From: Chryseobacterium sp. UBA6632
GTDB lineage: Bacteria; Bacteroidota; Bacteroidia; Flavobacteriales; Weeksellaceae
NCBI GenBank assembly: GCA_002455915.1
Contig: DKLU01000164.1
Coordinates: 1-5,203 of the forward strand
DNA length: 5,203 nt
Direction: 5' to 3'
The notes beneath the pieces were generated by a model, which saw nothing but the letters and a program-made list of their open reading frames with translations, was not told where the DNA came from and did no database searches. Both the position numbers and the translations under genes were made by a program. Shown in pieces: positions 1-4,585 of the stretch (position 1 is its first letter; every line of letters starts with the position of its first letter).

Positions 1-154
1 CAATCGTATCTTTTTCAAAATCTTCTTTAAAAAAGTTTTCGATGTCGCTGAGGTAGTTTTCATAATCTATCTCTGCGTTTTCAATGTCGCTCCACTCAAT
101 GGTGTAGAGGTCTTCATCAAAATTTTTATCAGGATTGTGATTTGGTGTTTCCAT
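1..154 (-). CDS. Acidic protein of unknown function, N-terminal part only
   Basis: This reading frame opens with ATG at 154 and stays open to the window edge, giving the first 51 residues of a protein cut off by the boundary. I do not recognise it. By eye, 17 of the 51 residues are Asp or Glu against only three Lys, so the N-terminus is strongly acidic; aromatic residues (Tyr, Trp, Phe) are frequent. The peptide SDIEN occurs twice, 14 residues apart (residues 22-26 and 36-40), and the underlying DNA is also repeated. There is no signal peptide and no membrane segment, so a cytoplasmic location is likely. The frame is not covered by any longer competing frame, and a regulon-type promoter (281-314) lies about 125 bases upstream, which supports it being a real gene. 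Acidic proteins of this kind can be partners or inhibitors of basic proteins, but nothing here shows that. Confidence 0.72.
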   Translation of the reverse strand, partial: METPNHNPDKNFDEDLYTIEWSDIENAEIDYENYLSDIENFFKEDFEKDTI

Positions 155-183
155 GTTTTGGTTTTGATGATTTTGGTGAAAAT

Positions 184-207
184 TTGAACATACTTTTGGC
201 TGTTCAA
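184..207 (-). other. Leader hairpin upstream of the acidic protein gene
   Basis: TTGAACA (184-190) and TGTTCAA (201-207) form a perfect 7-base-pair stem with a 10-base loop. It sits in the transcribed leader between the promoter at 281-314 and the start codon at 154. No T-run follows it in the direction of transcription, so it does not look like a terminator. Its role is unknown; chance is possible in AT-rich DNA. Confidence 0.4.
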
Positions 208-280
208 CATTTTTAGATAGTGAATTCAAATGGCTTTTTAAAGTTTTTTTGATGATTAATTTTGTGCTTTATTTATACTT

Positions 281-314
281 CAAAGATACTCGGCGATAGC
301 GACAAAACTTGACG
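281..314 (-). promoter_or_regulatory. Regulon promoter 1 (dyad plus -7 box) for the acidic protein gene
   Basis: On the minus strand the dyad core CGTCAAGTTTTGTCG (300-314) is followed after exactly 11 bases by TATCTTTG (281-288), a match to the Bacteroidota -7 box TAnnTTTG. The base before the core is A and the base after it is C, giving the 17-base consensus shared with three other promoters in this window. The nearest TTG lies only 14 bases from the -7 box, too close for the usual -33 element, so an activator or another special factor is likely. Transcription should start near 275, giving a leader of about 120 bases. The DNA upstream of the dyad (315-355) is almost pure A/T and could act as an UP-like element. 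Confidence 0.8.
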
Positions 315-390
315 TGTATAAAATCTTTATTAAAAATTTTTTAAAAAAATATCAGTCTCTTTTTTATAAGCTTTCAAACTTATATTGGTT

Positions 391-417
391 AATTATAAGC
401 CAAAAAGCTTATTAATT
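391..417. other. Hairpin in the intergenic region
   Basis: ATAAGC (395-400) and GCTTAT (407-412) pair around the loop CAAAAA. Flanking AATT on the left and AATT on the right extend the stem with one bulged base. It lies between the terminator at 436-469 and promoter 1, so it may be a second, weaker transcription stop for the operon to the right or simply AT-rich structure. The rest of the 334 bases between the genes at 154 and 489 holds promoter 1, the leader hairpin and the terminator, and no further gene that I can support. Confidence 0.35.
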
Positions 418-435
418 GTTTAAATGGCTAAAAAC

Positions 436-469
436 AAAAAAATAACTCATGTCGCTGAGTTATTTTTTT
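436..469 (-). terminator. Intrinsic terminator of the DUF2589 operon
   Basis: The arms TAACTCA (443-449) and TGAGTTA (456-462) form a perfect 7-base-pair stem with the loop TGTCGC. A run of seven A lies on the left and seven T on the right, so the structure can end transcription in both directions; A-T pairing of the runs lengthens the stem. On the minus strand it lies 20 bases beyond the stop codon at 489, the right place to end the three-gene operon starting at 2369. Confidence 0.85.
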
Positions 470-488
470 AATCTTATTGAAATTTGAA

Positions 489-1043
489 CTAAGAAAATTC
501 CTCAATTTCAATTTCGTCACCAATAAGCATCACAATATCTGTTTCAGAAAGAATTGACTTGAGTTTAATTGCTCCCATTTTTAGTTCATGATCTGAAAGC
601 ATTGTGTACCAGATTGTTCTTACAAAGGCTTCAAATGAAGTTTCCGGATGATAAGTTTCTGTTCCTTTTTGAAGAAGAAGTGCAAGCAATTGCTTTACAA
701 GTTCTCTGCATTCATCCATTTTCTTTTCAAAAGGCATTAAAACAGTCAAAACAGTACTTTGAATATCATACAAAATATTGGCTGCGACTTTGGTTTGGTT
801 TTTTCGGATATTGGTTCCTCGTGTATCGTTCGTTCTGGTAGCGATGATTTTGCTTCTAAATCCTGCCAATTCAGATACAGCGCTAATATTATATGTGGAA
901 AATATATCTTCCGAAGATTTCAGCCATTCTACAATAGTTTCTACAAAAAACGGATCTTTTTTTTCCAGTTTAGAAACTATGGATGGGAAGAGCATCAATT
1001 TTTCTTTAAGCTGTGTAATGAGAACAAATTGTGATTTTTTCAT
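489..1043 (-). CDS. Alpha-helical protein of unknown function, third gene of the DUF2589 operon
   Basis: The 184-residue product has no signal peptide, no convincing membrane segment and no motif that I can name. The sequence reads as mostly helical: Lys/Glu/Leu-rich stretches at about residues 8-50 and 95-127, the latter containing a hydrophobic helix LVKQLLALLL, and an acidic tail ending IEIEEFS. The centre (about 62-85) is rich in Arg, Thr and Asn and is probably a loop. The ATG at 1043 lies only two bases beyond the stop codon of the preceding gene, so the two are almost certainly translated from one message and probably work together. There is no separate promoter. Because it follows two DUF2589-type genes and ends at the terminator at 436-469, it is most simply a partner or accessory subunit of those proteins. 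That role is inference from position only. Confidence 0.85.
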   Translation of the reverse strand: MKKSQFVLITQLKEKLMLFPSIVSKLEKKDPFFVETIVEWLKSSEDIFSTYNISAVSELAGFRSKIIATRTNDTRGTNIRKNQTKVAANILYDIQSTVLTVLMPFEKKMDECRELVKQLLALLLQKGTETYHPETSFEAFVRTIWYTMLSDHELKMGAIKLKSILSETDIVMLIGDEIEIEEFS

Positions 1044-1045
1044 AT

Positions 1046-1735
1046 TTATTCAGGAATTAAAGTTTCGATGATATTGCCGTCGATGTCTTCATATTTAGAC
1101 CATTCCATTCCAGATTCGGTTACGCTCATTTTAGCAACGATCAGGCATTTAGGATCAAGCTCCATCAGTTTACTGGCTTCTACAATTACTTCGTAGTCGT
1201 TATCGGGTTTATTTTCGATGGTTTTCTTTGCTTCTTTAAAAATACGCTGATACATTTTTTCTTTCAATGTTTCAGGTTTTATCAGCTTCCATGAAAAATT
1301 AGGAAGGGTTTCGCAAAATTCTGCCGTATAGCCCGGAATGACATCAAAATAAGACATGTGAGCTTCAGTAAATACGGTTACTTTGTCGATTCTAGCCTTT
1401 TCCAAACCATTTTTATAATAAACCTGAAGATCTACTAAAAAATCTTTAAGACTTTTATCGCTTTTCGCGTCGGAAGGATTATAATCTGTTTGGGCAACTT
1501 TGATAATTTCAGCATAAGCAAATTCTGTAAAAGATAGGATGGGAGAGGGCGCCGCTTTGGCAAAAGGAACCGTAAGATCCACCGTTCCCACCTTCATTCT
1601 CGGTATAGAAAAATGTTTTAAAAGATCATCTTTTGCATATTCTTTTGCAATTTCTACAGTTTGCATATCGGCCATTTTTCTGGCTGCGGTAATTTCTGAT
1701 ACAATTCCGCCGAGATATTCATTTAATGTTGGCAT
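1046..1735 (-). CDS. DUF2589-like companion protein, second gene of the operon
   Basis: This 229-residue protein of unknown function has no signal peptide. Its first 40 or so residues form a likely amphipathic helix, followed by a beta strand TVDLTVPFAKA (about 51-61) of the kind seen in DUF2589 proteins just after their N-terminal helix. Residues 7-33 align without gaps to residues 16-42 of the DUF2589 protein encoded immediately upstream, with about 10 of 27 identities by eye, including Y-[LI]-G-G and VE-x-x-KE. The remainder mixes helices (about 88-120 and 160-182) with strands and ends acidic. The gene follows the DUF2589 gene by 70 bases containing a stable hairpin, and is almost joined to the next gene (two-base gap). 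I take it to be a diverged relative of its neighbour whose shared helix may let the two proteins assemble. The biochemical function is unknown. Confidence 0.87.
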   Translation of the reverse strand: MPTLNEYLGGIVSEITAARKMADMQTVEIAKEYAKDDLLKHFSIPRMKVGTVDLTVPFAKAAPSPILSFTEFAYAEIIKVAQTDYNPSDAKSDKSLKDFLVDLQVYYKNGLEKARIDKVTVFTEAHMSYFDVIPGYTAEFCETLPNFSWKLIKPETLKEKMYQRIFKEAKKTIENKPDNDYEVIVEASKLMELDPKCLIVAKMSVTESGMEWSKYEDIDGNIIETLIPE

Positions 1736-1771
1736 GGTAAATTTGTTTTTAAGTTAAAAATCAGAGGAAAA

Positions 1772-1795
1772 GGATGGCTGCCGGAGCAACCATCC
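1772..1795 (-). other. Stable intercistronic hairpin with a UCCG tetraloop
   Basis: In the minus-strand RNA, GGAUGGUUGC and GCAGCCAUCC form a 10-base-pair stem (one U-G wobble) closed by the tetraloop UCCG on a C-G pair, a member of the very stable cUNCGg class. The wobble pairs only in the minus-strand transcript (it is a C-A mismatch on the other strand), which fits action in this operon. UUUUCCUCU follows, a weak T-run. It begins about ten bases after the stop codon of the DUF2589 gene, so it may lower expression of the two downstream genes as a leaky terminator, or protect the 3' end of the first gene's message. Confidence 0.65.
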
Positions 1796-1805
1796 GAAAA
1801 TGTTA

Positions 1806-2369
1806 TTAATTCCCAGCTACAGGCAATCCGTTGATTGCAGCGATAGAATCTTCCAACATATCAAGAACTCTTGTAAGACCCGCCGGCAATTCATCATTTA
1901 CCGCTCTTACATGCACTCCTAATGTGTATGTTTTTTCAGTTGTTGATGTGCTAGAAGTTGTTTTCTTATAAGAAGCACTTGCGTTCAGTTTTACTTTCCA
2001 GAACTTTGCACTTAATGATGCTGAACCAGAGAATGTAGCATCTTTGCTTTGTGTTTCGATAGAATTCAATCTTGCATTGAAATCAATGGTCATTTCATCG
2101 ATTCTTATCGCAGGAAGCGTAAGCATCGTTAAAAATGGAACCTGTAGAGTAACTTGAGACTCTGCCGGAACTCCTGTTACTGCATCCGGAATAGTTTTTT
2201 TGAACGAGAAATCTACATATCTCAGATTGTTTCCGTTGAAACCCACTTCTTTGATAAATTCTACCTGTGCCATCGAGGCATCATTTTGAGCTTTTACTGC
2301 AGCCTGCAATGGGCCACCAATATAAACGCTGAAATCTAAACTGTTTAATTCTTGTACTAAATTTGCCAT
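1806..2369 (-). CDS. DUF2589 domain-containing protein, first gene of the operon
   Basis: The 187-residue product fits the DUF2589 family (Pfam, function unknown). A helix at about residues 16-42 is followed by paired beta strands around QVTLQVPFLTML (72-83) and PAIRIDEMTIDFNARL (86-101), the family's typical 'P-x-L ... L-x-I-x-E ... D-F' pattern. A Ser/Lys-rich strand region with a SASYKKTTSSTSTTEK stretch comes next (about 131-146), then strand TYTLGVHVRA and a closing helix that starts at ELPAGLTRVLDMLEDSI (about 160-176). There are no cysteines, no signal peptide and no membrane segment, so it is probably a soluble cytoplasmic beta-sandwich protein. It is the promoter-proximal gene behind promoter 2, with an unusually long structured leader, and is followed by a tetraloop hairpin; this arrangement suggests it is made in larger amounts than the two genes behind it. 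No enzymatic residues are evident, so a structural or binding role is more likely than catalysis. Confidence 0.9.
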   Translation of the reverse strand: MANLVQELNSLDFSVYIGGPLQAAVKAQNDASMAQVEFIKEVGFNGNNLRYVDFSFKKTIPDAVTGVPAESQVTLQVPFLTMLTLPAIRIDEMTIDFNARLNSIETQSKDATFSGSASLSAKFWKVKLNASASYKKTTSSTSTTEKTYTLGVHVRAVNDELPAGLTRVLDMLEDSIAAINGLPVAGN

Positions 2370-2438
2370 AATTTGTGAATGGTTTTAAAATGTTAATTAT
2401 TAAGTTGAAAAAAATATAGTTAGTGCTAGCAAACTAAT

Positions 2439-2513
2439 CTTAATTGGGCATAATCTCTCTTGTTCAGCATCTTTGTAAGACCTTATTGAGATACTGAATC
2501 AAGATCGATTAAG
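2439..2513 (-). other. Structured leader RNA of the DUF2589 operon, main hairpin
   Basis: In minus-strand RNA the segments 2489-2498 and 2463-2472 pair over ten bases (nine Watson-Crick and one G-U pair) around a 16-base loop. After one bulged base at 2499, CAAG (2500-2503) pairs with CTTG (2459-2462). ATTAAG (2508-2513) and CTTAAT (2439-2444) can extend the base of the structure. The G-U pair exists only in the minus-strand transcript, supporting an RNA made from promoter 2. No long T-run follows, so this is not an ordinary terminator. A regulatory leader or protein-binding site is possible; I do not recognise a known riboswitch class. Confidence 0.55.
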
Positions 2514-2533
2514 GAAAATAAATTGTATTAACG

Positions 2534-2561
2534 AATGCTTTTTACGATTTATAAAAGCATT
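2534..2561 (-). other. Second hairpin in the DUF2589 operon leader
   Basis: AATGCTTTT (2534-2542) and AAAAGCATT (2553-2561) form a perfect 9-base-pair stem with a 10-base loop. It lies about 75 bases inside the predicted transcript from promoter 2, upstream of the larger hairpin at 2439-2513. No T-run follows in the direction of transcription. The leader from 2370 to about 2635 contains no convincing gene; a 17-codon frame overlapping this hairpin is discussed among the rejected items. Confidence 0.5.
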
Positions 2562-2640
2562 GAAATAAAGAAATTTATTGATGTATTAACATTTTTCATC
2601 ATTGTGAGTTTTCACGGTTATTGTTTTTAATTTTCTGATT

Positions 2641-2674
2641 CAAAGATATTTACTGAAAGCGACAAAACTCGACG
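2641..2674 (-). promoter_or_regulatory. Regulon promoter 2 for the DUF2589 operon
   Basis: The minus-strand dyad core CGTCGAGTTTTGTCG (2660-2674) is followed after 11 bases by TATCTTTG (2641-2648). Within the 17-base element it differs from promoter 1 at a single position. The predicted start near 2635 gives a leader of about 265 bases before the ATG at 2369, much longer than usual and able to fold. The site lies 60 bases beyond the stop codon of the patatin gene, so the operon has its own switch even though no strong terminator separates it from that gene. Confidence 0.82.
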
Positions 2675-2734
2675 TGTTTTTAAATTTTTCAAATTTATTT
2701 TAAAAGTTTAGTTGAATAGTAAAAATCCTGAATC

Positions 2735-3772
2735 TTAGATTTTATTTTTAATTAATTTCTGAACAATTTGGTTCAGAATATCTCTGTTGTCGTCGATATA
2801 GCTTAATCCGGCTTGGATTAAATTTTCTATATTCGATCTTTTTACATTATCCATCGCGGGAGATGCGTTCTTCAACGAAGGATTTAGTCGATAATAATTT
2901 TTCTGATTTCTTAGGCCTAATGTTTGAAACATTTGACAAAGTTGATAATCAACGGTTTCTGCATTTGCCGACATCAAAATATCAATAATCGGATTAATCC
3001 AGCCAATTTTTCCAGCTTTTTCCAGTTTTTTGAAAGAATATGATTTTGATTCAATTCCTGTTCCAATAGAAACAAAAATCATATCATTTACCACAGGATG
3101 ATTGGCTTTCTGATGATTTTTAAAGACTTCCGCAAAAGGAATTTTTCTTGCTTCTGCATACGCACAAAGCGCAGGATTATTCGCAAACATTCCGCCATCA
3201 ATCAAACTAAAAATCTGCCCGTACATCGATTTTATCTGAACCGGACTGAAATACGTGGGAGCCGCGGAAGTCGCTCTACAAACGTCTTTTACATAAAAAT
3301 TATCTGTGCTGAGGTTGGCTTTCCAAGAATTGAATAATTTTGCTCTTCTGTTTTCGATGTCATAACTTGTTATTAAACATGGTTTTATTAGTTCTTTTAA
3401 TTCTAAATTTCCGAAAAAATCATTCAAATTTTTTTCAAGAGATTCCTGAGAGATCTTTTCATTTAATAATCCAAAAGGATTTACGAGTCTTTCCCAAAAA
3501 GAAACCTGAAAGATATCACCACCTTTTTCAGCATACAATTCAAGCCCTTTCTGGATCGAATATTTTGCTTTCCGGTGTTCATCGGGACATAGAATGATGG
3601 AAGCAATCAGCCCGCCGGTGCTGCTTCCCGCAACCAGATCAAAATAATCTCCCAGCTTGGCGCTCGGCTTATCGTGAATCTGTAATTGCTCTTCTATGTA
3701 GCGCAGAATGATGCAAGTAATAATACCTCTGATTCCGCCGCCGTCCAAAGAAAGAATGGTTGTTTTTTTCAT
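2735..3772 (-). CDS. Patatin-like phospholipase
   Basis: The 345-residue product carries every hallmark of the patatin family, which hydrolyses acyl ester bonds of phospholipids and other lipids with a Ser-Asp dyad. The oxyanion-hole loop DGGGIRG is at residues 10-16, the nucleophile elbow G-S-S-T-G at 49-53 with Ser51 as nucleophile, and the catalytic aspartate Asp192 in DGGMFANNP (192-200). RATSAAPTYFSP (166-177), also typical, precedes the Asp motif. The length matches stand-alone bacterial patatins, so the enzyme looks intact. No signal peptide is visible: the protein starts directly with the first strand, so it should act inside the cell unless exported by another route. The overall form resembles soluble effectors such as CapV of CBASS defence, but no nucleotide cyclase gene is in the window. 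It has its own regulon promoter (3899-3932) and a leader of about 120 bases with a strong hairpin. Confidence 0.95.
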   Translation of the reverse strand: MKKTTILSLDGGGIRGIITCIILRYIEEQLQIHDKPSAKLGDYFDLVAGSSTGGLIASIILCPDEHRKAKYSIQKGLELYAEKGGDIFQVSFWERLVNPFGLLNEKISQESLEKNLNDFFGNLELKELIKPCLITSYDIENRRAKLFNSWKANLSTDNFYVKDVCRATSAAPTYFSPVQIKSMYGQIFSLIDGGMFANNPALCAYAEARKIPFAEVFKNHQKANHPVVNDMIFVSIGTGIESKSYSFKKLEKAGKIGWINPIIDILMSANAETVDYQLCQMFQTLGLRNQKNYYRLNPSLKNASPAMDNVKRSNIENLIQAGLSYIDDNRDILNQIVQKLIKNKI

Positions 3773-3818
3773 GTTTTATATTTAATTTTTTAAGAAATTT
3801 GTTACAATTTTAGACAAG

Positions 3819-3858
3819 TAAAACCAATAGTTTTCCTCGGAAGTGACTATTGGTTTTA
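3819..3858. other. Perfect 13-base-pair hairpin in the patatin gene leader
   Basis: TAAAACCAATAGT (3819-3831) and ACTATTGGTTTTA (3846-3858) are exact inverted copies around a 14-base loop that could itself pair (TTC...GAA). It sits inside the leader that promoter 3 should produce, about 47 bases before the patatin ATG. The only T-run beside it (TTTTTT, 3861-3866) is on the plus-strand downstream side, so by standard rules it would terminate rightward transcription, where no gene is seen. In the leftward transcript it could be a leader control element, or a late stop for the M15 gene transcript. Confidence 0.65.
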
Positions 3859-3898
3859 GCTTTTTTATGTCGATATTTCTGGTACTTTTCTTATAAAA

Positions 3899-3932
3899 CA
3901 AAGATAGTGGGAGGTGGCGACAGAACGTGTCG
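3899..3932 (-). promoter_or_regulatory. Regulon promoter 3 for the patatin gene
   Basis: The minus-strand dyad core CGACACGTTCTGTCG (3918-3932) is followed after 11 bases by TATCTTTG (3899-3906). This copy has the most perfect dyad, CGACA...TGTCG with five of five paired bases. It also lacks any TTG in the element (it reads CTG), showing that the conserved unit is the dyad and not a -33 box. The predicted start near 3893 gives a leader of about 120 bases. The site lies in the short gap after the M15 gene stop codon. Confidence 0.82.
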
Positions 3933-3962
3933 TATTAAAAAATATTTTCAAATAAATGAGAA

Positions 3963-4463
3963 TTAAAAAATCACGTAACCATAGTTGTTTTTAGCCATTT
4001 TGGCTAAGTTTCTCCAAGTTGCTTTTACCGCTCCTTTTTTTGTTTTAATTTCCTTTTTCTCGAAGTGTGGAAGGTCTTTAAACGTTTTCCAATTTCCGCC
4101 CCAATCCCAGCCATGTTTTGCGAAAATTTTCACGCATTCGTACCAATCGGCAATTCCGTCGTTATCCCAATCTTTTGCTGTGTCCCAGCTTGCTGTTTTG
4201 CCATCAATAATCAAGCACATATCTACTGCAAATCCGTAGTTATGAATGCTTTGCCCAGCTTTGGCATTGGTTACTTTTTTACCAGAAGTAATTCTTCCGA
4301 TCGCGTAAAGTTTTTCCTGTTCTTCAAAGCTTCTCCACCCTTGTGTAATTCTGATTTTTGCCCTTCCGGTGAGCGCTTCGTCACATTCTTTGATAATCTG
4401 TTTTACCTCTTCTCTTACGTAAGGGTGAAGTTTTTCAATTCTTTGTAAAGTCACTTTGTCCAT
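3963..4463 (-). CDS. M15-family peptidoglycan peptidase, endolysin-like, with a calcium-binding loop
   Basis: This 166-residue zinc peptidase belongs to the M15 group that includes phage L-alanyl-D-glutamate endolysins and D-Ala-D-Ala carboxypeptidases; it should cut peptide stems of the cell wall. The zinc ligands are visible: His74 and Asp81 in the motif SIHNYGFAVD (72-81), and His133 in DLPHFE (130-135). The family's ITQGWRSFEEQEKLYAIGR segment (39-57) precedes them. Residues 98-109, DWDNDGIADWYE, fit an EF-hand-like loop with Asp at positions 1, 3, 5 and 9 and Glu at 12; the related phage T5 endolysin is known to be calcium-stimulated through such a loop. There is no signal peptide, as in phage endolysins, so the enzyme would need lysis or a separate export route to reach the wall. 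Promoter 4 lies only 27 bases upstream. No other phage gene is in view. Confidence 0.93.
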   Translation of the reverse strand: MDKVTLQRIEKLHPYVREEVKQIIKECDEALTGRAKIRITQGWRSFEEQEKLYAIGRITSGKKVTNAKAGQSIHNYGFAVDMCLIIDGKTASWDTAKDWDNDGIADWYECVKIFAKHGWDWGGNWKTFKDLPHFEKKEIKTKKGAVKATWRNLAKMAKNNYGYVIF

Positions 4464-4489
4464 ACTATTATTTTATGATTTCTTATATA

Positions 4490-4523
4490 CAAAGCTATTG
4501 ATGGAGTACGCCAAAAGTTGACG
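4490..4523 (-). promoter_or_regulatory. Regulon promoter 4 for the M15 peptidase gene
   Basis: The minus-strand core CGTCAACTTTTGGCG (4509-4523) is followed after 11 bases by TAGCTTTG (4490-4497). The right half differs from the others (TGGCG rather than TGTCG), making this the most diverged of the four copies, but the spacing is identical. The start near 4484 leaves a leader of only about 20 A/T-rich bases before the ATG at 4463, in contrast to the long structured leaders of the other three units. Confidence 0.78.
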
Positions 4524-4532
4524 TATTTTAAT

Positions 4533-4563
4533 AAAAAAATCTGCCTCAATGTAGAGGCAGATT
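4533..4563 (-). terminator. Intrinsic terminator of the secreted-protein gene
   Basis: AATCTGCCTC (4538-4547) and GAGGCAGATT (4554-4563) form a perfect 10-base-pair stem with a 6-base loop. In the minus-strand RNA the stem runs directly into a tract of U (4533-4539), a textbook intrinsic terminator. It lies 22 bases beyond the stop codon at 4586 and shortly before promoter 4, so it insulates the regulon promoter from the gene to the right. Confidence 0.92.
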
Positions 4564-4585
4564 CTTTAGAAGTATGCGAATAAAA

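Noticed and set aside
42..459. The 11-base string ATGTCGCTGAG found both in the acidic gene (42-52) and in the terminator loop (449-459)
   Set aside because: There is no flanking similarity and the two contexts differ (coding sequence versus terminator), so chance is the simplest explanation.
2549..2602. A 17-codon minus-strand frame (MMKNVNTSINFFISMLL) in the DUF2589 leader, possibly a leader peptide
   Set aside because: It is very short, has no ribosome-binding signal, and overlaps the 9-base-pair hairpin. It could be a leader peptide, but nothing in the sequence separates it from chance.
2722..2743. Terminator after the patatin gene
   Set aside because: AAAATC and GATTTT can pair, but the stem is only six A/T-rich pairs, overlaps the stop codon and has no long T-run after it.
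2735..3772. CBASS defence system built on a CapV-like patatin
   Set aside because: A CBASS needs a CD-NTase cyclase. None of the six genes looks like one, and the patatin is a single-gene unit with its own promoter.
4065..4448. Plus-strand open frames, such as this 127-codon one and others at 569-841, 778-1071 and 3340-3597
   Set aside because: They lie opposite well-supported genes, have no promoters or sensible protein features, and their Phe/Cys/Ser-rich products are typical of antisense reading of AT-rich coding DNA.
3963..4463. Prophage lysis cassette
   Set aside because: The M15 peptidase is endolysin-like, but there is no holin, spanin, tail, capsid, integrase or attachment repeat in the window, and its promoter is shared with non-phage genes.
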